DNA of 9,262 nucleotides from JBGAWK01 sp044227665 (GTDB taxonomy: Bacteria; Bacteroidota; Bacteroidia; Chitinophagales; JADIYW01): positions 1 through 9,262 of the forward strand of contig JBGAWK010000075.1 in NCBI GenBank assembly GCA_044227665.1, in the 5' to 3' direction. Positions 1-7,080 of the stretch are shown one piece after another. Made by a program: the position numbers and the translations under genes. The number at the start of each line of letters is the position of its first letter. Positions within the stretch are counted from its first letter, which is position 1. Below the pieces are notes generated by a model. That model saw only the letters and a program-made list of their open reading frames with translations, made no database searches and had not been told where the DNA came from.

Positions 1-77
1 TTTCGACGACGAAGGAGGAGAAATCTCTTTACTGTTTCTATTCCTCGTCATTTCGACGACGAAGGAGGAGAAATCTC
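1..77. repeat. Direct repeat pair, 27 nt, period 50 nt
   Basis: Positions 1-27 and 51-77 are identical; each begins TTTCGACGACGAAGGAGGAG and ends AAATCTC. The second copy is preceded by GTCA. The first copy starts at the window edge, so the unit probably extends further left. A related inverted arm follows at 104-130. The region has no open frame worth calling. From general experience, repeats of this style (GTCATTTCGACGA... / ...TTCGGAATGAC) are scattered between genes in many Bacteroidota genomes. Their role is not settled; they may form hairpins in 3' untranslated RNA. Confidence 0.85.
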
Positions 78-130
78 ATAGTGATTCTGTGGTTTTCCTG
101 TCAGAGATTCCTCACTACGTTCGGAATGAC
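47..130. repeat. Imperfect inverted repeat, intergenic hairpin element
   Basis: The left arm (47-77, beginning GTCATTTCGACG and ending GAAATCTC) is an imperfect reverse complement of the right arm (104-130, beginning GAGATTCCTCAC and ending TTCGGAATGAC). About 26 nt separate them. A further partial copy of the right arm, TCGGAATGACGGCAT, lies at 143-157; it differs at one base from 121-135. Transcription through the region could fold into a long imperfect stem. It lies directly before a hairpin terminator, so it is probably in the 3' tail of a gene left of the window. Confidence 0.65.
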
Positions 131-158
131 GGTATTACAGGGTCGGAATGACGGCATC

Positions 159-180
159 TGCACAAAGGGTGCATTTTTTT
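159..180 (+). terminator. Intrinsic terminator of an upstream gene
   Basis: A perfect 5-bp stem, TGCAC (159-163) and GTGCA (169-173), encloses a 5-nt loop AAAGG and is followed directly by seven T (174-180). This is the form of a Rho-independent terminator reading rightward. The stem is short, so efficiency may be modest. It marks the end of a transcription unit left of the window and suggests that the gene at 317 has its own promoter. Confidence 0.6.
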
Positions 181-316
181 AACAATAAATAGCGTACATT
201 ATATTAATATTTACTTTACATTTAGGTAATAATTTTTAAAATTATACGTTATGTCTTAATAAATACACCTACTATGAAAGTTACTTTTAATTATCATCAC
301 TTTTAATACAAATATC
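181..316 (+). other. AT-rich leader before the 1162-residue gene
   Basis: This non-coding stretch between the terminator and the first gene should hold the promoter for the + strand gene cluster. It is strongly AT-rich. I found neither a Bacteroidota-type TAnnTTTG box nor a convincing sigma-70 pair: TTTACA at 215-220 has no good -10 at normal spacing. There is no clear Shine-Dalgarno sequence before the ATG at 317, which is normal in Bacteroidota. Confidence 0.4.
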
Positions 317-3300
317 ATGGAAGCAATCCCAAAAACTACGCTTTTTCGCTTTGTAGCATTGCGAAAAGCCGAACAAATTGAAGAAAGCAAAATTCTAAGC
401 TTTTTCATCAAACATCCAAACCCTGAGAGTAGTACTTTATATGCCTTAGATAAGGAAATTTTCCAATCCAATATGACTGCATTTGTGTCATCGTCTAAAG
501 ACGAACTTAGAAATCTTAATGCTGAATTGTACGATTTTGGGAAATGGACTTTTCAAAATCGAGATGCACTAACTGTGGTTAGTTACCAAGAAAAATTTCA
601 ACAGCTTAGTCCTACTGGATTGAGCGGAAATGATTTATTAAATGTTTGGGATAATTATCTATACCAAATCATTACAAATAAAAATGAGCGTGATAGAGAT
701 GCTGCAATGTATCTAATCTATGCTAATTTTATTGTAAGTCAAATTGGAGACGCATCATCTTCTGAGTTTGCGGAATCAAACCATAATTCAATAGAGACTT
801 TGAGAAGAAAATTGCAGGCAAGAATTATCTGTCCTACCTTTTTTATCTATAGTGAAGAAAATTCTGCTGCTCAGAATAGATCCATGTCTCCACTCTATTC
901 TACTAATACTCGTACTAGGGCAGTGTTTGACTCACATGTTCAGAATGAGATAAGTAGGATAAAAATTGAGAAATATCAGCTCTTAAAAACAGAGCTAGTG
1001 CGAACCAAAAGAAAATACAATAAGTTAGAAGTAGCCAATAAGAAATCTTATGATATAGATTTTAATGCCGATTATGCTGCTTATGTGGCAGCGGTAGCAG
1101 CTGCTGACCCCAATGCGGTAGAACCTATTTATAACTATGTACCGCTAGCGGAATTGGACAATACTAGATTGCAATCACATTTGAGTGTGGAAGCTTATGA
1201 AGTATATAGTAGTATTTTGGACGAGGATACAGATTTAGAAACCTTTGATGAATTAGCGCAAATACTGTCAGAAAGATTGAAAGAAGAGCATTCTATAACA
1301 CTAAGAAGTCTGAAATCATCAAGAACTAAATTAGCCTATAGAGGTATTGTTATCCATCAGCCTGCCGATATGATGCTTGAGGATTACCATTACACCTTAC
1401 AATTAACAAGACAGGCTTTCAGATACTATATAATTATTACATTGAAACTACCCAATACTAAGATGGATATTAAGAACAATACTTATACTGCAACAGTAGA
1501 TGAAAATAACCCGCAGACTGTTAATAATGAAAATGTACTTACCATCAATGGCGCCGGCATATTCGTAGGAACATTCTTTAAGAATAAGCGATTAATGATA
1601 CCTATGGGTAGTGAAGAACTCTTTTTTGAGTGTACAATTCTGGTAGGAGATACTGAATATATTATTAATAAAACATTTACGATTGATTTAGATCAAACAA
1701 TAACAGGAATTTTAGTAGCAAATGAAGAAAATGAAGGGGAAGAATTACCAGAAGTCACACCTGTAAATACAAATGAACTTGATACTAAGAATCCGATAAA
1801 ATATGGTGTTACTAGATTGGGTATTAAAGATTACAGAATTGTAGAACAATCTTTATGCTGTTACGTTCCCGGTGAAGTTTCGCACATAGAGAATATTATG
1901 GCTAAAGAAATAAAAGATAAAACAACTAAGAGGTTAAGACGAGTTGAAAATACAATCACAGAAGAATCAACTTCAGAGACCGAGCACCTTACAGATACAA
2001 CTAGCACCGAACGCAACGAAATGCATCAAGAAATTGCTAAAATGCAACAACTATCCAATGATTTTAACTTTAATGCTGGCATTAGTGGTAAGGTATTGAA
2101 ACAGGAGTATCACCTAGACACTTCTTATGCCTTACATAACAGCAAAGAGGAGTCTAATACTATGGCACTTTCTGAGGCCAAAGACTTAACCATTAGAGCT
2201 ATGGATCGCATAGTATCAAAAGTCAGGGAAGAAAGAACCACTAAGATTACTGAAGAGTTTTCGGAAGAAAGCAGACATGGATTTGATAATAGTGGCGAAG
2301 GTGCTACACATATCTCAGGCGTATATAGATGGGTAGATGTGATATATAAAAATCAAATATTCAACTACGGCAAGCGGCTGATGTATGAATTTATGATACC
2401 GGATCCCTCTAAGATACACCAAATCTTTCTGCAACCCAATAAGGAGTTATTTACAATCAAAGAACCCATAGACCCGAGGGTAGATAAGAATAACCCTGAT
2501 ACTATTGATGATTTTACAAAAATTACACGTGAAAATTATCAGATATGGGCCAGCTTATATAATGCAGAAGTGGAAGCTCCACCTGCTGAATATGTTATAG
2601 TAGGCAAATCTTACTCCGCATCATCTGTTAGTGAAGATGCAACAGGTTCTTGGCAGAAAGAATGGAATGATCTGGTGGTGCCTAAAGGCTATTATTTGTC
2701 TGTAATTGTAGGCAATCATGAATGTAGAAGAGGATACCCTAACCAAAAGAAGGATTTGCACATGAATAGTAATATTCAAATTGCCAATCAATATGTAGTA
2801 TCGCAAAGAAAATCAGGAGGTTTTGATTATGATTTCGGTCTTGAGTCATCTTTGCAGCAATTTACCATAGATATACCTGCACAGATTTCCACGGAGACTA
2901 TACCCGTATCAGTCATTTGCTGGGATGTAAGCTCATTTATCCTAAACGTAAATTGCAAACTTGTATGTTCCGAGGAACATCTGCAAAATTGGCAGATTAA
3001 GACATTCAATGCCATCATAGAGGCGTATGAAGCAAAGCTCGAAGAATATCGTAATCAATTAGATACTTTTAATGCAGAACAAGAAAAAAACAAAAGTGTT
3101 AATGCACTTTTCTACAGAGATATAGAGAAAACCATTTTACGCAAGCACTGTATAGCCTATTTGATTGGGTATGATAAATTAGGTAAAAATTTCCAAAAAA
3201 ATAAAACCTTTGCTGATCATCAAATTTCTCCTAATGCGGTGGATAGTAACGGCAACGAATTGTCTGGCAAAGACACCCTGACTATCAGGAATTATGGAAG

Positions 3301-3805
3301 CCTCATCAAGTTTATGGAGCAGGCTTTTGAATGGGATATCATGAGTTATATTTTCTATCCTTTTTATTGGGCAGACAAAAATAGATGGACAGATATGTAT
3401 GCTTATGATAGTGGCGATACATTATTCTCCAAATTCATGCAGAGTGGGATGGCTAGAGTAATTGTGACTGTACGCCCGGGATTTGAAGATGCAGTCAATT
3501 GGTTTATGACCACCGGAATGATATGGAACGGTCTCAATGCACCTGTAATTGGCGATGAAATGTATCTATCCATCGTAGATGAATTGCTCCATCCTGAATA
3601 TACAGTAGAAGGTACATGGGAAACCCGAGTGCCTACCTCCCTTACCCTATTGCAGGCACAAAGTGCAGGGCTCATCGTAGAGCAACCTCTTCCTTGTTAC
3701 TGTGAACCTTCAATCGTCAAGGAGCATTTTGAATTAGAGGATAATACCCTTAGTGTACAATCCGAAGGTGTAGGCACTTGGACAGTAAATCCAGACCCTG
3801 CGTAA
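317..3805 (+). CDS. Large conserved uncharacterised protein, possibly structural or injection-system associated
   Basis: A 1162-residue protein with no signal peptide and no obvious membrane segment, so probably cytoplasmic or part of a particle. I cannot assign a function. Three blocks look like signatures of a widespread family of large uncharacterised proteins: CCYVPGEVSHIENIM (514-528), followed by a charged T/E-rich coiled-coil-like region (529-590); VYRWVDVIYKNQIFNYGKRL (669-688) with MYEFMIPDP after it; and FMEQAFEWDIMSYIFYPFYW (999-1018) with VRPGFEDAV (1052-1060). The N-terminal third is mostly helical, with an Ala-rich patch near residues 254-266. A beta-rich segment (about 410-480) and an acidic linker (about 482-500) follow. 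A second helical coiled coil lies near 935-975. The start ATG at 317 is the first in an open frame after the leader. Its neighbours (effector-like, lipoprotein and fibre-like genes) suggest a role in a phage-tail-like or contractile injection locus; that link is inference. An alternative is a large surface or scaffold protein unrelated to secretion. Confidence 0.6.
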   Translation: MEAIPKTTLFRFVALRKAEQIEESKILSFFIKHPNPESSTLYALDKEIFQSNMTAFVSSSKDELRNLNAELYDFGKWTFQNRDALTVVSYQEKFQQLSPTGLSGNDLLNVWDNYLYQIITNKNERDRDAAMYLIYANFIVSQIGDASSSEFAESNHNSIETLRRKLQARIICPTFFIYSEENSAAQNRSMSPLYSTNTRTRAVFDSHVQNEISRIKIEKYQLLKTELVRTKRKYNKLEVANKKSYDIDFNADYAAYVAAVAAADPNAVEPIYNYVPLAELDNTRLQSHLSVEAYEVYSSILDEDTDLETFDELAQILSERLKEEHSITLRSLKSSRTKLAYRGIVIHQPADMMLEDYHYTLQLTRQAFRYYIIITLKLPNTKMDIKNNTYTATVDENNPQTVNNENVLTINGAGIFVGTFFKNKRLMIPMGSEELFFECTILVGDTEYIINKTFTIDLDQTITGILVANEENEGEELPEVTPVNTNELDTKNPIKYGVTRLGIKDYRIVEQSLCCYVPGEVSHIENIMAKEIKDKTTKRLRRVENTITEESTSETEHLTDTTSTERNEMHQEIAKMQQLSNDFNFNAGISGKVLKQEYHLDTSYALHNSKEESNTMALSEAKDLTIRAMDRIVSKVREERTTKITEEFSEESRHGFDNSGEGATHISGVYRWVDVIYKNQIFNYGKRLMYEFMIPDPSKIHQIFLQPNKELFTIKEPIDPRVDKNNPDTIDDFTKITRENYQIWASLYNAEVEAPPAEYVIVGKSYSASSVSEDATGSWQKEWNDLVVPKGYYLSVIVGNHECRRGYPNQKKDLHMNSNIQIANQYVVSQRKSGGFDYDFGLESSLQQFTIDIPAQISTETIPVSVICWDVSSFILNVNCKLVCSEEHLQNWQIKTFNAIIEAYEAKLEEYRNQLDTFNAEQEKNKSVNALFYRDIEKTILRKHCIAYLIGYDKLGKNFQKNKTFADHQISPNAVDSNGNELSGKDTLTIRNYGSLIKFMEQAFEWDIMSYIFYPFYWADKNRWTDMYAYDSGDTLFSKFMQSGMARVIVTVRPGFEDAVNWFMTTGMIWNGLNAPVIGDEMYLSIVDELLHPEYTVEGTWETRVPTSLTLLQAQSAGLIVEQPLPCYCEPSIVKEHFELEDNTLSVQSEGVGTWTVNPDPA

Positions 3806-3823
3806 TATCTTAATTTATATTAT

Positions 3824-4987
3824 ATGGATTCGAGATACAATAATTTGTGGAGCAAATATGAACGTAAAGCTAACCCAAAGTGGGAAAAGTTTGACAATAT
3901 TTCCGCAGAAAATAAAGAGAAGCCCGATATATACGTTACGAAGTTAATAGGCCCTAGCATAACATGCCCAGGCGCATACTATGAGTTTAGAGTCGTAAAA
4001 TTTAATATTGAGTTTGGTGGCTTAAGTGAAATAGTAAAATTTATTAACTGGGGCTATACTATTGATGATGGTAATTTAATAGAAATAAGTCAGAAAGGAG
4101 AAGGCGTAGTTGGTGTAAACGAAGTAAGGTTAAACTGGAAAATCCCCGTGAATATAGAAGGCACATACCTGAAAGTATTTGCATGGATACACGTACCATC
4201 ACCTTTTGTATTTGCGAGTGCTAGTATACAGTCTTATCCATTTATGTTTTTTAAATTTAAAGAAAAAGGGTTAGATATCAATGCTATCAAAATAGCAGAC
4301 GACATGTGTTATGGGGACGGTGTTAATAAAACAGATCATTTCAGATATACAAGAAATGAGATTGAAGACTTAGGTATTCTAATGGAATATTATACACTTA
4401 CAGATTCTCAAAATAGCTTATGGATGGATTTGCGGTTAATGGCAAAAAATTTCTTTTCAATAGGTACGATGGAAAAAGTAGCTATGAAACTTGTAGATAA
4501 TTTTAAACAGAACAAAGGCACTATGTTTTCAGATGTTGTACTTACACAAAAGGTTACCGATAATAAAGCTACAATAGAATTTTGCATAAGAATAGAGAAT
4601 GAAATCAAAGATATTTTAAGGAAGAATAACTATAATCCAAGATCACTATTTAATGAATATAGACATAAATATAATGAAGATAATCTGCATAGACCACAAT
4701 ATTCAACTTTAAAGGATACATTTTTAGGAGGATTGACTGTTTGCCTTAATGATATTTGGGCATATGAGGTGTGTATTACAGGGTGTGATTATAATAATAG
4801 CAGAAGTGCTACCCTAAAATATAAAGTAATATTATATGATCATTTTGGATTAGATATGCCTGATATGCAAAAAGTATTTTACAACCTAGCTGGATTCAGG
4901 GCATGGTTTGCATTACAACATATTCACAATTTTCAACCCTTTATAGTGAAAATAGAATTTGAAAAATCTTTTAAGATATATTTATGA
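3824..4987 (+). CDS. Putative effector: Ig-like domain plus DUF3289-like C-terminus
   Basis: A 387-residue protein with no signal peptide. Residues about 36-137 look like an Ig-like beta domain of the kind seen before toxin modules in Bacteroidota: ITCPGAYYEFRV, then FINWGYTIDDG, WKIPVNIEGTYLKVFAW and the PSP turn at 125-127. The C-terminal half fits my recollection of DUF3289. It has DDMCYGD (159-165), a central helical stretch, LNDIWAYEVCITG near 311-323, YDHFGLDMPD (338-347) and FRAWFALQHIHNFQPF (358-373). DUF3289 has no established activity that I know of, but members occur as type VI secretion effector-like proteins. The stop codon overlaps the start of a lipoprotein gene by 4 nt (ATGA at 4984-4987), the usual arrangement of a toxin with its immunity gene. 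It starts 18 nt after the upstream stop, without a Shine-Dalgarno sequence. The absence of a signal peptide fits delivery by an injection machine. The domain call is moderately secure; the toxin role is inferred. Confidence 0.65.
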   Translation: MDSRYNNLWSKYERKANPKWEKFDNISAENKEKPDIYVTKLIGPSITCPGAYYEFRVVKFNIEFGGLSEIVKFINWGYTIDDGNLIEISQKGEGVVGVNEVRLNWKIPVNIEGTYLKVFAWIHVPSPFVFASASIQSYPFMFFKFKEKGLDINAIKIADDMCYGDGVNKTDHFRYTRNEIEDLGILMEYYTLTDSQNSLWMDLRLMAKNFFSIGTMEKVAMKLVDNFKQNKGTMFSDVVLTQKVTDNKATIEFCIRIENEIKDILRKNNYNPRSLFNEYRHKYNEDNLHRPQYSTLKDTFLGGLTVCLNDIWAYEVCITGCDYNNSRSATLKYKVILYDHFGLDMPDMQKVFYNLAGFRAWFALQHIHNFQPFIVKIEFEKSFKIYL

Positions 4988-5502
4988 ATAAATTAAATTT
5001 AATAGTACTCTTTCTAATCTTTTTAGTGTCATGTAAACACAAGAATTCACAACAAAAGAGTGTTGAATTTGTATTATCTAAATCGAGGTCCTATGAAAGA
5101 AAAATACCTTTAGATTCATTTAGTCATCTTCAAAAATCCAGATATGATTTTTATATTATAAGGCATCCGCCAAAGGATAAATTTGAAACATTACAATTAG
5201 CAAAAAGACATAATGATTCATTGAAAATATATAACGATTCATTCATTAAAATATACGATGAATATGAAAGAGTATACTATACTGAAAGCAAAAAGACACC
5301 CTTAGAATTAGTAGTTGGCTCAAAAAATTATACAAAGAACTACAAATCAGGATATAAAAAAGATTTTATTTTATCCTGTTCAATACGGTATTTTGATGTG
5401 CCTTTTGAAAAATATATAGGAGAGTATAGAGTAAGTTATTACAATCTATATTCAAAAAGAAAGTTTTTTTACTCTATAAGAGATTCTATAGAATGGAGAT
5501 GA
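4984..5502 (+). CDS. Small lipoprotein, probable immunity protein 1
   Basis: A 172-residue protein. The N-terminus is a lipoprotein signal: MNK, a hydrophobic core and the lipobox LVSC with Cys17 as the lipidation site. After the cysteine comes KHKNSQQ, which lacks the acidic cluster that directs Flavobacteriia lipoproteins to the cell surface, so a periplasm-facing location is likely. The mature part is about 155 residues, rich in Lys, Tyr and Ser, and resembles no enzyme I know. It shares a block with the next gene: RYDFYIIRHPP (53-63), TLQLAKRHNDS (69-79), KKTPLELV (103-110) and KDFILSC (126-132). The start ATG overlaps the stop of the DUF3289-like gene, so translation is probably coupled. 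The most economical reading is an immunity protein that protects the producer from that effector in the periplasm. A structural or adhesive lipoprotein cannot be excluded. The gene is very AT-rich. Confidence 0.7.
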   Translation: MNKLNLIVLFLIFLVSCKHKNSQQKSVEFVLSKSRSYERKIPLDSFSHLQKSRYDFYIIRHPPKDKFETLQLAKRHNDSLKIYNDSFIKIYDEYERVYYTESKKTPLELVVGSKNYTKNYKSGYKKDFILSCSIRYFDVPFEKYIGEYRVSYYNLYSKRKFFYSIRDSIEWR

Positions 5503-5584
5503 AAGACAAATAAATTCTTTTTTATATCCATGAAAAAGAGCCTTAATTGTCGGTTTAAAAAAATAAAAAAATAAAATTTATTAT

Positions 5585-6070
5585 ATGAAATCAATACTCA
5601 TACTATTTATAATAGGGATAGTTTCTTGTAATTCCGAGAAACCTCAGATTCTTTTTATAGAAGAATTATCCTACAACTATGAATTGCTTGGCAAACCTGA
5701 AAAAGATCGTTTTGATGTTTTTCTCATTCGATACCCACCGCATAAGAAATCTAAAACACTAGAACTAGCAATCCGACATTGTGATTCAATATTTCTCTTA
5801 AATGATTCGATTTTGAATCATTATGAAAGGTATTCTATTGCATATTATAAAGTGAGCAGAAAAACACCCATAGATTTTGTTGAAGACCCAGGAGGATTTT
5901 CTACGGATGTATTAGACCAGCATACTAATGATTTTATCTTATCCTGTACAACAATTCCTCCATCTGAATTTGCTTCTGATTCTATTTACTTGTTAGAGAT
6001 AAAGCACTACAATGGCTATAAGGAAACAAGAAAATATAAAAAAATTGGTCATCGTATAAAGTGGCAATAG
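5585..6070 (+). CDS. Small lipoprotein, paralogue of the preceding gene, probable immunity protein 2
   Basis: A 161-residue protein with a short lipoprotein signal: MKS, hydrophobic core and lipobox IVSC with Cys15. It is a diverged copy of the gene just upstream. It keeps RFDVFLIRYPP (42-52), TLELAIRHCDS (58-68), RKTPIDFV (92-99) and NDFILSC (115-121) in the same order and spacing, while the N-terminal mature region and the C-terminal tail differ. An 82-nt AT-rich spacer separates the two; it contains no convincing terminator, so co-transcription is likely. Tandem diverged immunity genes behind one toxin are common in interbacterial competition loci. The extra copy may protect against toxin variants carried by other strains. 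That role is inference; homology to the upstream lipoprotein is seen directly. Confidence 0.7.
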   Translation: MKSILILFIIGIVSCNSEKPQILFIEELSYNYELLGKPEKDRFDVFLIRYPPHKKSKTLELAIRHCDSIFLLNDSILNHYERYSIAYYKVSRKTPIDFVEDPGGFSTDVLDQHTNDFILSCTTIPPSEFASDSIYLLEIKHYNGYKETRKYKKIGHRIKWQ

Positions 6071-6158
6071 TAAGTAAATTAAAAAGAAATATTTCATCAA
6101 TTACCAAAACACAAAAATTAATTACAAATAATCATTTCACCATTTAAAATCAAAAACC

Positions 6159-7058
6159 ATGGCAACACAAAACAGAGCTACGCTCAAATCTTATTTCAAT
6201 ACTGGCGACAAGCCTACAGAATCCCAATTTGCAGACCTCATAGATAGCCTAGCGCTAGCGACAGAGGTACAGGCAGGGCAAATGCCACAGACAGAACATT
6301 TTCATTATGTGGCTACTACTATCCAAAGTGGGGAAACACCTCCTACTGATTTGGAAATAATCGGCATAACACCCCAAACACTTAGCGATGCTCAATCTAC
6401 TGTATTAGGTATAGTAAAAGATGATACTCAAAATTGGGAAAATGTACAGTTAGGCAAATATGTCAACGGATTTCGTGCAGAATATACTGATATTCAACCA
6501 GATGGAAGTTATACTGCAAAAATGATTGTATCAGGACTTAGCAGCCTAAACGATGTGAATGAATATGATAATTTTCAAGTTTTGGTACGTAATAGCAATA
6601 CTGGTGAGCTAAAGCCCATGAGCTGGGATATATTCTCGATATTTGTAGATATAGTAAGCAATACTCGCAAAACATTGGCAAGCCTCTCATCCGAAGATAT
6701 CAATAATGCCCCAGCAAATACAGAAATCTCCATTAGTCTGGCTAGTTACACTTTTCAAATAGGAGAATATGTGCAAAAAATATCCTTGACATCAAATTCA
6801 AGTTTAGGCAATCTCAGTTCGATAATTTCTGCGCATATATCTCTACCTGGTGGTAATGACACCATTGATATATTGTCATTTTTAGTCGGTCCTTCTAGCA
6901 CCTATATAATACCTATCACCTTTGCACAGACATTATCTTCAGGACAGGCTACCCTTATCTTGGGATTTGATGCAGGCAATGGTGAAGTGAACCCACAGAA
7001 CTTTACAGGAGGCAACTTCTTAACGATTAAGGCTATCATCTCTAGACTTACCAATTGA
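6159..7058 (+). CDS. Tail-fibre-like protein
   Basis: A 299-residue protein. The N-terminus NRATLKSYFNTGDKPTESQF (5-24), continuing ADLIDSL, is a module I recognise from Bacteroidota phage-tail or fibre-like proteins; it is usually followed by unrelated variable C-termini. The remainder is rich in Ser, Thr, Asn, Gly and Ile, with few cysteines and short alternating strands, which fits a beta-structured, probably multimeric fibre or appendage domain. There is no signal peptide, which argues against ordinary export. The ATG at 6159 follows an 88-nt AT-rich gap with no visible Shine-Dalgarno sequence. The next gene begins 22 nt downstream, so the two are probably co-transcribed. A likely role is a fibre, adaptor or chaperone-like part attached to an injection particle or to the large neighbour. 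Receptor binding is possible but not shown. Confidence 0.6.
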   Translation: MATQNRATLKSYFNTGDKPTESQFADLIDSLALATEVQAGQMPQTEHFHYVATTIQSGETPPTDLEIIGITPQTLSDAQSTVLGIVKDDTQNWENVQLGKYVNGFRAEYTDIQPDGSYTAKMIVSGLSSLNDVNEYDNFQVLVRNSNTGELKPMSWDIFSIFVDIVSNTRKTLASLSSEDINNAPANTEISISLASYTFQIGEYVQKISLTSNSSLGNLSSIISAHISLPGGNDTIDILSFLVGPSSTYIIPITFAQTLSSGQATLILGFDAGNGEVNPQNFTGGNFLTIKAIISRLTN

Positions 7059-7080
7059 CAATCCCTCAAACCCATATCTT

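Noticed and set aside
1..157. CRISPR array
   Set aside because: There are only two full direct repeat copies, with a 23-nt gap and an inverted relative nearby. No regular repeat-spacer series and no cas gene are seen.
215..247. TTTACA followed by TTATAC as a promoter
   Set aside because: The 21-nt spacing is too long, and no Bacteroidota TAnnTTTG box is present. The promoter is likely in this leader but I cannot place it.
1142..1151. 10-nt palindrome CCGCTAGCGG
   Set aside because: It is inside a coding region with no second copy or spacing pattern; probably chance.
3403..3675. 90-codon open frame on the - strand
   Set aside because: It lies wholly inside the large + strand gene, which carries conserved protein motifs there (VRPGFEDAV). 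The antisense translation has no recognisable feature.
5540..5570. Possible weak hairpin (AGCC ... GGTT) before the second lipoprotein gene
   Set aside because: It has only four pairs including a G-T pair with a 9-nt loop, followed by A rather than T. It does not meet the form of an intrinsic terminator.
5530..5574. 14-codon frame (MKKSLNCRFKKIKK) between the two lipoprotein genes
   Set aside because: It is too short and of low complexity, with no lipobox or hydrophobic core, and lies in an AT-rich spacer. I see no sign that it is a remnant of a third lipoprotein.
6086..6095. Palindrome GAAATATTTC shortly after the second lipoprotein gene
   Set aside because: The stem is short and all A/T except its ends, with no loop and no T-run, so it is not credible as a terminator.
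6249..6258. 10-nt palindrome CTAGCGCTAG
   Set aside because: It is in coding sequence for a Leu-Ala-Leu-Ala stretch. It has no partner site, so no basis for calling an operator or recombination site.
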